Assembly: GCA_035646635.1 (NCBI GenBank)
Contig: DASRPA010000180.1
Location: 1-27,544 of the forward strand
Reading direction: 5' to 3'
Length of the DNA: 27,544 nucleotides
Origin: JACDAL01 sp035646635
Lineage (GTDB): Bacteria > Actinomycetota > CADDZG01 > WHSQ01
How positions within the stretch are numbered: position 1 is the first letter of the stretch; each line of letters begins with the position of its first letter. The notes under the pieces were generated by a model that was not told the origin of the DNA, did no database searches, and saw only the letters and a program-made list of their open reading frames with translations. Shown in pieces: positions 1-6,872 of this stretch. Position numbers and translations under genes: made by a program.

Positions 1-84
1 TTACTGCTGCAACCTGGGGGTTCAGGGCTGTTCCCACCGAAGACGATCAGGGTCAATACCAAAAGGCACCCTATTCGCCCAAAG
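1..84. other. Edge segment downstream of gap, no gene called
   Basis: These 84 bases follow the gap stop codon on the minus strand and run into the window edge. In actinobacteria pgk usually follows gap, so this may be the gap-pgk spacer. A short minus-strand frame reads as a hydrophobic run but has no supported start. A weak 5-bp inverted repeat (AGGGT/ACCCT) lies at about 49-71. I see nothing firm. Confidence 0.3.
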
Positions 85-1092
85 TCAGAGCTTGCTTGCG
101 ACCATCTCCGTCACGTCCACTAGGCGGTTGCTGTAGCCCCACTCGTTGTCGTACCAGCCCAGGATCTTCACCATGTTCCCGTTGGTCATCGTCGAGAGGC
201 TGTCGAACACACACGAGTGCGCATCGCCGATGACGTCGGACGACACGATCGGATCCTCCGTGTAGTAGAGGATGCCCTTCATGCGCGCCGATTGAGAGGC
301 CTCCCTGAAGGCGTTGTTGACGTCTTCTATCGTTACCTCGGCCCCCAAGTTGCACACGAGGTCCGTGACCGAGCCGTCGGGCACGGGGACGCGCAAGGCG
401 ATGCCGTCGAGGCGGCCTTTGAGCTGCGGCAGCGACAACGCCGCAGCCTTGGCCGCGCCGGTTGAGGTCGGGATGATGTTGAGGGCCGCGGCGCGCGACC
501 TGCGAAGGTCTGAGTGAGGCAGGTCCTGCAGGCGCTGATCGCCTGTGTAGGCATGGCACGTGGTCATGAAACCCTTTTCGATTCCCCAGTTGTCCTGCAG
601 CACCTTCGCCATCGGAACAACGCAGTTCGTGGTACAGGACGCGTTCGAGATGATGCTGTGCTTGCCGGGGTCGTAATCATCGTCGTTGACCCCCATGACG
701 AGCGTGATGTCCTCATCCTTGGCGGGGGCTGAGATGATTACCTTCTTGGCACCGGCGTCGAGGTGCTTTGAGGCGTCGGCTCGTTTGGTGAACAGCCCGG
801 TCGACTCGACCACAACCTCTACTCCGAGATCGCCCCACGGCAGCGAGCCGGGGTCTCGCTCGGACAGCACTCGCACCTCGGTGCCGTCGACCGAGAAACC
901 CTCGTCGGAACTCTTGACCTCTTTGCCGAGGCGGCCGAAGACTGTGTCGTACTTGAGCAGATGGGCGATGGTGGCCGGGTCGGTGATGTCGTTGACCGCC
1001 ACCACCTCCAAGTCCGCGCCCTTGGCGGTAAACGCCCGGAAGAAATTACGCCCGATGCGCCCGAAGCCGTTGATCCCTACTCGCGTCGTCAT
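85..1092 (-). CDS. gap: Glyceraldehyde-3-phosphate dehydrogenase, type I (NAD-dependent)
   Basis: Cytosolic glycolytic enzyme that oxidises and phosphorylates glyceraldehyde-3-phosphate to 1,3-bisphosphoglycerate with NAD+. The protein opens with the Rossmann motif GINGFGRIGRN. It carries the catalytic cysteine in ASCTTNC (about residue 153), and an Asp in the VNDITD stretch, the usual mark of NAD rather than NADP preference. The 335-residue length is normal. I chose the ATG at 1092 because GGGAGG lies 8 nt upstream. A GTG three codons earlier overlaps that Shine-Dalgarno sequence and is unlikely. It is separated from yvcK by a 183-bp gap holding a possible terminator and a possible -10 box, so it probably has its own promoter. 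whiA, which normally sits between yvcK and gap in actinobacteria, is absent here. Confidence 0.97.
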   Translation of the reverse strand: MTTRVGINGFGRIGRNFFRAFTAKGADLEVVAVNDITDPATIAHLLKYDTVFGRLGKEVKSSDEGFSVDGTEVRVLSERDPGSLPWGDLGVEVVVESTGLFTKRADASKHLDAGAKKVIISAPAKDEDITLVMGVNDDDYDPGKHSIISNASCTTNCVVPMAKVLQDNWGIEKGFMTTCHAYTGDQRLQDLPHSDLRRSRAAALNIIPTSTGAAKAAALSLPQLKGRLDGIALRVPVPDGSVTDLVCNLGAEVTIEDVNNAFREASQSARMKGILYYTEDPIVSSDVIGDAHSCVFDSLSTMTNGNMVKILGWYDNEWGYSNRLVDVTEMVASKL

Positions 1093-1100
1093 CGACGACA

Positions 1101-1106
1101 CCTCCC
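1101..1106 (-). promoter_or_regulatory. Shine-Dalgarno site of gap
   Basis: GGGAGG on the minus strand, 8 nt before the ATG at 1092. It overlaps the alternative GTG at 1101-1099, which rules that GTG out as the likely start. Confidence 0.7.
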
Positions 1107-1140
1107 GTTTGAGCTAGCGGATGGTCCCAATGCTGGCGTC

Positions 1141-1146
1141 ATCCTA
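1141..1146 (-). promoter_or_regulatory. Candidate -10 box for gap
   Basis: TAGGAT on the minus strand, about 49 nt before the gap start. No good -35 hexamer is visible 17 nt further upstream. It lies just after the candidate terminator of yvcK, which fits independent transcription of gap. Confidence 0.3.
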
Positions 1147-1180
1147 AGCCAGGGCCGTCGCCGGAGGGGGCCGAAAGCGG

Positions 1181-1202
1181 ACCGTGGGACTCTGCCCACG
1201 GT
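1181..1202 (-). terminator. Hairpin between yvcK and gap, candidate terminator
   Basis: A perfect 8-bp stem (ACCGTGGG/CCCACGGT) with a 6-nt loop, 74 nt past the yvcK stop. An outer CCGAAA/TTTCGG pairing at 1171-1176 and 1203-1208 could extend it. A T-run follows only on the plus strand, so in the minus direction it lacks a U-tract, as often in GC-rich genomes. Confidence 0.4.
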
Positions 1203-1275
1203 TTTCGGTGGGTAGAGGCACACCGTGGTCATTTGCCACCGCGGGCGCGGGCGGGGGCTGGGGCAGGGCCGACAC

Positions 1276-2160
1276 TCAGGCCAGGCTCCGCAGGACCTCG
1301 GCCAGCCGGGCGGGGTCGTGGCCTCCGTCGGGGGAGGCCACGTCTGCCTCGACCACCCTGACCCCGCAGAACTCGAGCGTCTCCCGATCGACGGCCACGC
1401 CGGCGGGCTCCAGCACAGGACGTTGCACGACTACAACGTCGGCCGCGTAGGGACCGGCGTGCGCCAGCAGCGCCTCGAGATGCCCCCCGGCGGTGAGGGC
1501 GGTCGTCTCCCCTGGCTGGGTGCAGCTGTTGCACACGAACACCTTGCAAGCCTCGGTCCGAGCCAGTGCCTCCTTGATGCCGGGCACGATCACGGTGGCG
1601 ATGAGGCTCGTGAACAGGCTCCCCGGCCCCAGCACCACCTGGTCGGCCTCGAGGATCGCCCGCACCGCCCCCTCGTAGGCGACGGCGTTGGCCGGTTTGA
1701 GATAGACCGCCTGGATGGGGGCTCCCGCGCTTTGCACGGCCACCTGGCCGCGCACGACCTCCCCGTTGACGCGCGCCCGCAGCGCAACCACCTGGGTGGT
1801 GGCGGGATGGACGAGCCCGCCTGCGCCCAGCAGCTCGCCTGCTTGCTGCACCGCCGCGGCGAAGTCACCGGTCATCTCGGTCAGTCCGGCGATCACGAGA
1901 TTGCCGAGGGGGTGCTCGCTCAGCGTCCCTTCGCCGAAGCGGTGCTGGTAGAGACGAGCGAGCGCCGAGTCCTCGGACAATGCCACCAGACAGTTGCGGA
2001 TGTCTCCGGGGGCGGGAATGCCGAGCTCCCTCGTCAAACGGCCCGAGGAGCCACCGTCGTCGGCCACCGTCACCACCGCAGCGACCTCGTCGGCGTAGCG
2101 GCGCGCAGCCCTGAGGGTGGCGGCGAGGCCGTGACCGCCCCCCACCCCAGTGACCTTCAT
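1276..2160 (-). CDS. yvcK: YvcK/CofD-like gluconeogenesis factor
   Basis: Member of the YvcK family (PF01933, CofD-like fold). In Bacillus and mycobacteria these bind UDP-sugars and coordinate carbon use with peptidoglycan synthesis; the catalytic role, if any, is unsettled. The 294-residue protein begins with the glycine-rich loop GVGGGHG (residues 5-11), followed by VTVADDGGSSGRL and PGDIRNCLVAL, all family hallmarks. The ATG at 2160 forms an ATGA overlap with the rapZ stop, so the two are translationally coupled. The frame stays open further upstream inside rapZ, but that stretch does not resemble the family and was not included. Cytoplasmic. Confidence 0.93.
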   Translation of the reverse strand: MKVTGVGGGHGLAATLRAARRYADEVAAVVTVADDGGSSGRLTRELGIPAPGDIRNCLVALSEDSALARLYQHRFGEGTLSEHPLGNLVIAGLTEMTGDFAAAVQQAGELLGAGGLVHPATTQVVALRARVNGEVVRGQVAVQSAGAPIQAVYLKPANAVAYEGAVRAILEADQVVLGPGSLFTSLIATVIVPGIKEALARTEACKVFVCNSCTQPGETTALTAGGHLEALLAHAGPYAADVVVVQRPVLEPAGVAVDRETLEFCGVRVVEADVASPDGGHDPARLAEVLRSLA

Positions 2161-3050
2161 TGCGCTTGCGGGCGCTCGACGTCTCGATGCACGACTTTGG
2201 CCCGGAAGCCGAGATCGCGAATCGTCGCACCTATTGCCTCGGACAACACCACAGAGCGATGGCGTCCGCCGGTGCAGCCAATCGCCACGGTGAGATAGTG
2301 ACGACCTTCCTCCTGGTATCCGTTCAGCAACATCTCGAGCAGATCGCAGAGGCGGTCCATGAATACTGTCGTCACGCTGTGGCCGAGGACATAGTCCTTG
2401 ACAGACTGCTCGAGCCCGGTCAAGGGCCGAAGGTCGGGCACCCAGTGTGGGTTGGGCAGAAACCGAACATCGAGCACAAGGTCGGCATCGAGCGGCAACC
2501 CGTACTTGTATCCGAACGAGATCACCGTCGTGCTGAGGCCATCGGAAGCACTCACATCCGAGAAGTAGGAGCCCAGCCGCGTCCTCAACGCGCGCACGGA
2601 CATATCCGAGGTATCCACCACGATGTCGGCACCCTCTCGGAACGGCCTCATGAGATCGCGCTCCCGCTGGATACCGACCGCTACGCGATCGTCCGGTGCC
2701 AGGGGATGCCTGCGACGAGAGGCGTCGAAGCGCCTCACCAAGACATCGTCGGAGGCCTCCAGGAACACGAGCCGGTAGTTGCACACATCCCGTCTCAGCT
2801 TCTCGAGCTCCTTCATCGCTTCGGAGAAGAAGGTGCCGCCGCGCGCGTCAATCACCAATGCAATGAGATCGATGTCGTTGCCGGGCGCCAGTGCCAGGGA
2901 CACCATCGTCTTGATCAGGGCCGGCGGCAGGTTATCGACCACGAACCACCCGAGGTCCTCGAGTGCCTTTGCCGTCTCGGAGCGCCCCGCTCCCGACAGC
3001 CCGCTTATGACCAAGACATCGACGCGCTGCGCGCGCTGTCTCAGGCTCAT
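2157..3050 (-). CDS. rapZ: RapZ/YvcJ-family nucleotide-binding protein
   Basis: P-loop protein that binds GTP/ATP. In E. coli RapZ is an RNA adaptor controlling glucosamine-6-phosphate synthase through small RNAs; in Gram-positives (YvcJ) the target is less clear. The 297-residue protein has Walker A GLSGAGRS (17-24), a VVDNLP motif (38-43) and the C-terminal motif GCTGGRHRSV (258-267) typical of the RNA-binding domain. Length matches the family (about 285-300). The ATG at 3050 overlaps the uvrC stop by ATGA, and its own stop overlaps yvcK the same way. This gives the uvrC-rapZ-yvcK unit conserved in actinobacteria and firmicutes. Confidence 0.95.
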   Translation of the reverse strand: MSLRQRAQRVDVLVISGLSGAGRSETAKALEDLGWFVVDNLPPALIKTMVSLALAPGNDIDLIALVIDARGGTFFSEAMKELEKLRRDVCNYRLVFLEASDDVLVRRFDASRRRHPLAPDDRVAVGIQRERDLMRPFREGADIVVDTSDMSVRALRTRLGSYFSDVSASDGLSTTVISFGYKYGLPLDADLVLDVRFLPNPHWVPDLRPLTGLEQSVKDYVLGHSVTTVFMDRLCDLLEMLLNGYQEEGRHYLTVAIGCTGGRHRSVVLSEAIGATIRDLGFRAKVVHRDVERPQAQ

Positions 3051-4918
3051 GACGCCTGCTGCTGCGCGACGGTAGGATCTGAGAACTGCGCAAATACAGC
3101 TTCGGCTACCGTGCGCGGAAGGCCGGGCACCTCGTAAAGTTCCTCCAGGGTCGCCGTCCGAATTCGCTTGACCGAGCCGAAATGGTTCAAGAGCTTCTTG
3201 CGCCGAGCGTCTCCCAACCCCGGCACCGCATCGAGCGCGGAGCGCGTCATGCTCTTGCTGCGGCGAAGACGATGGTAGGTGAGCGCGAACCTGTGGGCCT
3301 CATCCCGAACACTCTGCAACAGATACAGCGCTTCGGAGCTTCGGGGGATGACGATGGGCTCGGCACGATCGGGAAGGAAGACTTCTTCCATCCGTTTGGC
3401 GAGGGAGCACACCGCGATGTCGTCGATCCCCAGCTCCTCCAAGACCTCGACCACGCTGCTCAGTTGTCCTTTGCCTCCATCGATCACCACTAGGTTTGGT
3501 GCGTAGGCAAACTTCCGGTTCGTTTCGACTTCCGAGTCGCCCCGCCGATAGCGAAGAAACCGCCGCCTCACGACCTCTCCCATCATTGCGAAGTCGTCGG
3601 GTCCGCTCGTGTACTTGATCTGAAAACGCCGGTAGTCGGATCGCTTGGGCACGCCGTCCTCGAACACGACCATGGAGCCGACCGCCTCAGACGGACCCGT
3701 ATTGGAGATGTCGAAACACTCGATGCGAAGCGGAGCCTGTCTCAGCCCCAACGCCTCCTGCAACTCGGTGAGCTGGCGGGAGCGAGAGGCGAAATCGCTC
3801 GAACGTTTGAGCCGGTGGCGGGCGAACGCTTCCTTGGCATTGTCGGTAACCGTCTGCAGCAACGAACGCTTGGCTCCCCTTTGTGGCACCGACAGGGTCA
3901 CAGGCCCGCCTCGGAGCTCCGACAGCCACGCCTCGACCAGCGCGCGGTTGGTTGGCTGCACCGGCACCAACACGCGCCGCGGGACATCCGAGTCCGCATA
4001 GAGACGCTCCAAGAATCCCTCGACCAGCTCCGCAGTTGCGAGATCCTCGACCTTGTCCACGATGTAGCCCTTGCGGCCGGTGACCCGGCCTCGGCGTACG
4101 AAGAACACTTGCACCGCGGCCTCGAGGTCGTCTTCGTGCCAACCGACGACGTCGATATCGTCGCGCTCCGAAGACACCATCTGCTGTTTCTCGATGGCGC
4201 GGCGAACGTTGTCGAGCTGGTCCCTCAGCTTGGCGGCAAGCTCATACTCTTCCCGGTCCGACGCCTCCTTCATGGCGGTCTCGAGGCGGTCTATCACCGG
4301 GCGCGTGTGTCCGTCGAGGTAGTCGCACAGCTCCGAGACGATGGCGCGATGTTCGTCCGGAGACACCGCTCCCACACACGGTCCCGAGCAGCGCTCGATG
4401 TCGTATAGAAGGCAGGGGCGATTGCGCCTGCGGCAGCGGTCGAACACCCCTTGAGAGCAGGTCCTGATGGGAAACGTCGTGAGCAAGAGGTCGAGCGTGT
4501 CGCGAATCGCGTAGGCGTGGGCGAAGGGCCCGTAGTACTTGACCCCCTTGCGCTTGGATCCGCGCATTACTCGCGCCCGTGGAATCTCCTCATCGAGGGT
4601 CACCGCGAGATAGGGATAGCTCTTGTCGTCCCGATAGCGCACGTTGTAGCGGGGACGGTGCTCCTTGATGAGGTTGAGCTCGAGGTGAAGCGCTTCGACC
4701 TCGTTGTCGGTGACGATCCAGTCGACCTCGGAGGCGGCCTCGACCATCGCCCTGGTGCGCGGGTGGAGCTCGGGCCCAAAGTAATTGGACAGGCGCGACC
4801 GCAACGTCTTCGCCTTGCCCACGTAGATGACGCGCCCCTGAACGTCCTTGAACAGGTAGACGCCCGCGGCTGTGGGGATCGAGCCGGTTTCCGGTCTCGC
4901 AAGCGAGTTCTGTGTCAT
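3047..4918 (-). CDS. uvrC: Excinuclease ABC subunit C
   Basis: Dual-incision nuclease of nucleotide excision repair, acting with UvrB at damaged DNA. The 623 residues show the GIY-YIG nuclease (about 16-95, GVYLF...VIYVGKA), a cysteine set C154, C169, C177, C181 matching the iron-sulphur ligands described in UvrC, and a UVR/UvrB-binding helix pair (about 214-250). They continue with an RNase H-like nuclease (DIS at 403, VVIDGGKGQL at 477-486, DEAHRF at 549-554) and a C-terminal HhH2 DNA-binding region (about 565-615). It lies 57 bp after trmD and is coupled to rapZ by ATGA. The position directly behind trmD is unusual, because rplS is usually the next gene. Confidence 0.98.
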   Translation of the reverse strand: MTQNSLARPETGSIPTAAGVYLFKDVQGRVIYVGKAKTLRSRLSNYFGPELHPRTRAMVEAASEVDWIVTDNEVEALHLELNLIKEHRPRYNVRYRDDKSYPYLAVTLDEEIPRARVMRGSKRKGVKYYGPFAHAYAIRDTLDLLLTTFPIRTCSQGVFDRCRRRNRPCLLYDIERCSGPCVGAVSPDEHRAIVSELCDYLDGHTRPVIDRLETAMKEASDREEYELAAKLRDQLDNVRRAIEKQQMVSSERDDIDVVGWHEDDLEAAVQVFFVRRGRVTGRKGYIVDKVEDLATAELVEGFLERLYADSDVPRRVLVPVQPTNRALVEAWLSELRGGPVTLSVPQRGAKRSLLQTVTDNAKEAFARHRLKRSSDFASRSRQLTELQEALGLRQAPLRIECFDISNTGPSEAVGSMVVFEDGVPKRSDYRRFQIKYTSGPDDFAMMGEVVRRRFLRYRRGDSEVETNRKFAYAPNLVVIDGGKGQLSSVVEVLEELGIDDIAVCSLAKRMEEVFLPDRAEPIVIPRSSEALYLLQSVRDEAHRFALTYHRLRRSKSMTRSALDAVPGLGDARRKKLLNHFGSVKRIRTATLEELYEVPGLPRTVAEAVFAQFSDPTVAQQQAS

Positions 4919-4975
4919 GTCCTCAGCAATCGAAACACATCAGCGGGGTGCGTGGCGGTGGCTGCAGGCTCGACC

Positions 4976-5653
4976 TCATCGCTCGGCGGCTCGCGGCGCC
5001 GGCCCCCGCCGCTCCCGGGTCAGCCGCTCGGACTGCTCCCGGCGCCAGCGCTCGATCGCGCCGTGGTCGCCCGACAGCAGCACCGGCGGGACCCCTAACC
5101 CCCGATACTCGGTGGGCCGGGTGTACTGCGGGTACTCCAGAGTCCCGGCCGCATGCGACTCGAAGCTCAGCGACTGCTCGTTGCCCAGCACCCCGGGCAG
5201 CAGGCGGGCCACGGCTTCGATGACCACCAGCGCGCCGAGCTCACCTCCGGCCAGCACGAAATCGCCGATCGACAGCTCCTCGTCGGCCACCTCGGCGACC
5301 CGCTCGTCGACGCCTTCGTAGCGCCCGCACAGGAGGACCAGTTGAGCATGCCCCGCGAGCCGTGCCGCGCCCTGATGGTCGAGCTTTGTGCCCTTGGCGG
5401 ACAGCAGGACGACATGCCCGCCCGGCTCCCGCACCGCGTCGACCGCTTCGAAAAAGGGGGCCGGGCTCATCACCATGCCGGCCCCGCCCCCATAGGGCTC
5501 GTCGTCGACCGAGCGATGCCGGTCCGAAGACCACTCCCTGAGGTCGTGGGCGCGCACGTTCAGCCGTCCCGCTGCGAGCGCGCGGCCCAACACCCCCCAG
5601 GAGACGAAGCCCTCGACGAGCCCGGGAAAGATCGTGACGACGTCGATGTCCAT
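4976..5653 (-). CDS. trmD: tRNA (guanine-N1-)-methyltransferase TrmD
   Basis: SPOUT-class enzyme that methylates G37 of tRNAs with S-adenosylmethionine and so prevents +1 frameshifting. The 225-residue protein has DDEPYGGGAGM (50-60), the knot segments GRYEGVDER (110-118) and SIGDFVLAGGELGAL, then EYPQYTRP. The position equivalent to the catalytic Asp of E. coli TrmD (D169) reads Glu (E165, in FESH), a conservative change by my hand alignment. The ATG at 5653 is preceded by GAGG at 5 nt and starts with MDIDVVTIFPG, the family N-terminus. The open frame upstream overlaps rimM and is not family-like. It lies 10 bp after the rimM stop. Confidence 0.96.
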   Translation of the reverse strand: MDIDVVTIFPGLVEGFVSWGVLGRALAAGRLNVRAHDLREWSSDRHRSVDDEPYGGGAGMVMSPAPFFEAVDAVREPGGHVVLLSAKGTKLDHQGAARLAGHAQLVLLCGRYEGVDERVAEVADEELSIGDFVLAGGELGALVVIEAVARLLPGVLGNEQSLSFESHAAGTLEYPQYTRPTEYRGLGVPPVLLSGDHGAIERWRREQSERLTRERRGPAPRAAER

Positions 5654-5663
5654 TAGCGCCTCA

Positions 5664-6212
5664 TTAGTCGAGCAAGCCGGGCGGGGCATCGACGACCGCG
5701 CGACGGGAGTCCCTGTCGATGTCACTCACGATGGCTTCAACCAAAGGGACAAGCCTCTCGCCGACGGGCGTCTCGACCACCAGCAGGTCCTGGGCCACCC
5801 TGGACACGACCCCCGTGATCCGCCCCAGCTCCCGTCCCTCGGGGTCCTCCACCTTCATGCCGATCAGCTCGTGCTCCCACCATTCGCCCTCCTCGAGCGC
5901 ACGCACATCGCCCGGCTGCACGTAGAGGGGGCCGCGCATTCTCTCGGCGGCAGTGCGGTCGCCCACGCCTTCGAACTTGACGAGAAACCGTTGGTGGTGC
6001 CCGCGGGAGCGCTCCACGGTGAGGAGCTCGCCTCGTGCGCCGACGAGGACGGCACCCGGCTCGAAGCGCCCGGGATGGTCTGAGATCGGAGTGACGTAGA
6101 GCTCGCCGGAGAGCCCGTGCGGCTTTCCCGCCTGTCCCGCCAGCAGCAGCTCGGGCGGGTCACCCGGCTCGCCGTCCTTAATCGACCACCTCGACCGTGA
6201 TGCTCTCCCCAT
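5664..6212 (-). CDS. rimM: 16S rRNA processing protein RimM
   Basis: Ribosome-maturation factor that binds S19 in the 30S subunit and helps form the 3' domain of 16S rRNA. The family motif AGQAKPHG-like run (AGQAGKPHGLSGELYV) is near the N-terminus. A PRC-barrel half follows from about residue 95 (WWEHELIGMKVED...GRITGV). The start is uncertain. The only ATG is at 6212 and overlaps khpA by 35 nt, giving 182 residues with a non-family leader of about 20 residues. After the khpA stop no ATG, GTG or TTG is in frame before the conserved region, only ATT or CTG codons. Sits between khpA and trmD, as in most actinobacteria. Confidence 0.9.
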   Translation of the reverse strand: MGRASRSRWSIKDGEPGDPPELLLAGQAGKPHGLSGELYVTPISDHPGRFEPGAVLVGARGELLTVERSRGHHQRFLVKFEGVGDRTAAERMRGPLYVQPGDVRALEEGEWWEHELIGMKVEDPEGRELGRITGVVSRVAQDLLVVETPVGERLVPLVEAIVSDIDRDSRRAVVDAPPGLLD

Positions 6213-6414
6213 CGCGCTGTCCCGTCGCCTTGGCCAGAGTTCGCAGGCTGCGGATGATGCGGCCCCGTTTGCCGATGATCTTGCCGACGTCGTCGGGATG
6301 GACGGTGACCTCGACCACGAGCGTGCCCCGTTCGTTCTCGACCTCCTCGATCTCGACCGCATCGGGATGCTCGACCAGCCACGGAGCGACGTACTCGATC
6401 AGCTCCCGCGTCAT
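6178..6414 (-). CDS. khpA: KH-domain RNA-binding protein KhpA (YlqC family)
   Basis: Small cytoplasmic RNA-binding protein; in streptococci and other Gram-positives it partners KhpB and affects cell elongation and division. The 78 residues are essentially one KH domain with the GxxG RNA-binding loop in IIGKRGRIIRSLRT (about 45-58). Position between rpsP and rimM is the standard genomic place for this family. The ATG at 6414 forms an ATGA overlap with the rpsP stop. The partner khpB is not in this window. Confidence 0.93.
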   Translation of the reverse strand: MTRELIEYVAPWLVEHPDAVEIEEVENERGTLVVEVTVHPDDVGKIIGKRGRIIRSLRTLAKATGQRDGESITVEVVD

Positions 6415-6791
6415 TCCTCGGAGGAGCCTTCCTCGTCGTCTTCGGCGACCGAGGCCGCCGGCGTCGCCCGGCGAGCCGCGGCAGGTGCACCCTCAGCCTC
6501 GGGAGTGCTCCGGGCAGAGGCGGCGGTGACTCCGGGACGACCGGAAAACTCTCCCCACGCCCCGGAGATGTCGAGCAGCTTGCGGACCGGCGGGGACGGC
6601 TGTGCGCCCTGCTTCAGCCAATAGACCGCCCTGTCGTTGTCAATCACGACCACGGAGGGATCAGCACGGGGCTGGTAATGCCCGATGGATTCGATGATGC
6701 GTCCATCACGCGGGCTGGTGGCGTTGGCTACCACGACCCGATAGGAGGCTCTCTTCTTCTTGCCGGTTCGCATCAGCCTGATTTTGACCAC
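6411..6791 (-). CDS. rpsP: 30S ribosomal protein S16
   Basis: Structural protein of the small ribosomal subunit, needed for central-domain folding of 16S rRNA. Residues 1-80 are the S16 fold (VKIRLMRTGKKKRASYRVVV at the start, DGRIIESIGHYQP). The last 40 or so residues form an Ala/Pro-rich tail ending in an acidic run (EDDEEGSSEE). Such tails are common on actinobacterial S16; the total of 126 residues compares with about 80-90 in most bacteria. The start is GTG at 6791 with a GAGGAG site upstream. It opens the rpsP-khpA-rimM-trmD unit and is coupled to khpA. Confidence 0.97.
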   Translation of the reverse strand: MVKIRLMRTGKKKRASYRVVVANATSPRDGRIIESIGHYQPRADPSVVVIDNDRAVYWLKQGAQPSPPVRKLLDISGAWGEFSGRPGVTAASARSTPEAEGAPAAARRATPAASVAEDDEEGSSEE

Positions 6792-6812
6792 GGTTCTCCT
6801 CGATCGGGGGGC

Positions 6813-6826
6813 GGCGCCTTCGCGCC
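6813..6826 (-). promoter_or_regulatory. Short hairpin in rpsP leader
   Basis: GGCGC and GCGCC flank a 4-nt loop just ahead of the rpsP ribosome-binding site. It is stable but short. A regulatory role is only a possibility. Confidence 0.25.
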
Positions 6827-6857
6827 ACGAAACATCGTTAGCAAAGGGATTGACCAG

Positions 6858-6863
6858 ATTCTA
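6858..6863 (-). promoter_or_regulatory. Candidate -10 box for rpsP
   Basis: TAGAAT on the minus strand in the 81-bp gap between ffh and rpsP. The hexamer 17 nt upstream (ACCTGG) is a poor -35 match, so this is tentative. Confidence 0.3.
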
Positions 6864-6872
6864 GCAGCACCC

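Noticed and set aside
1..80. Minus-strand hydrophobic frame that could begin a lipoprotein or SecG-like gene
   Set aside because: No ATG/GTG start, no ribosome-binding site and only about 20 codons visible.
1225..2298. Long plus-strand open frame (about 357 codons) opposite yvcK
   Set aside because: Antisense shadow of a well-supported gene in GC-rich DNA; the product has no family character.
2161..2784. N-terminal extension of yvcK to about 502 residues
   Set aside because: Lies in rapZ in another frame; the family N-terminus and the ATGA overlap fix the start at 2160.
2160..3137. Long plus-strand open frame opposite rapZ
   Set aside because: Shadow of rapZ, which has all family motifs.
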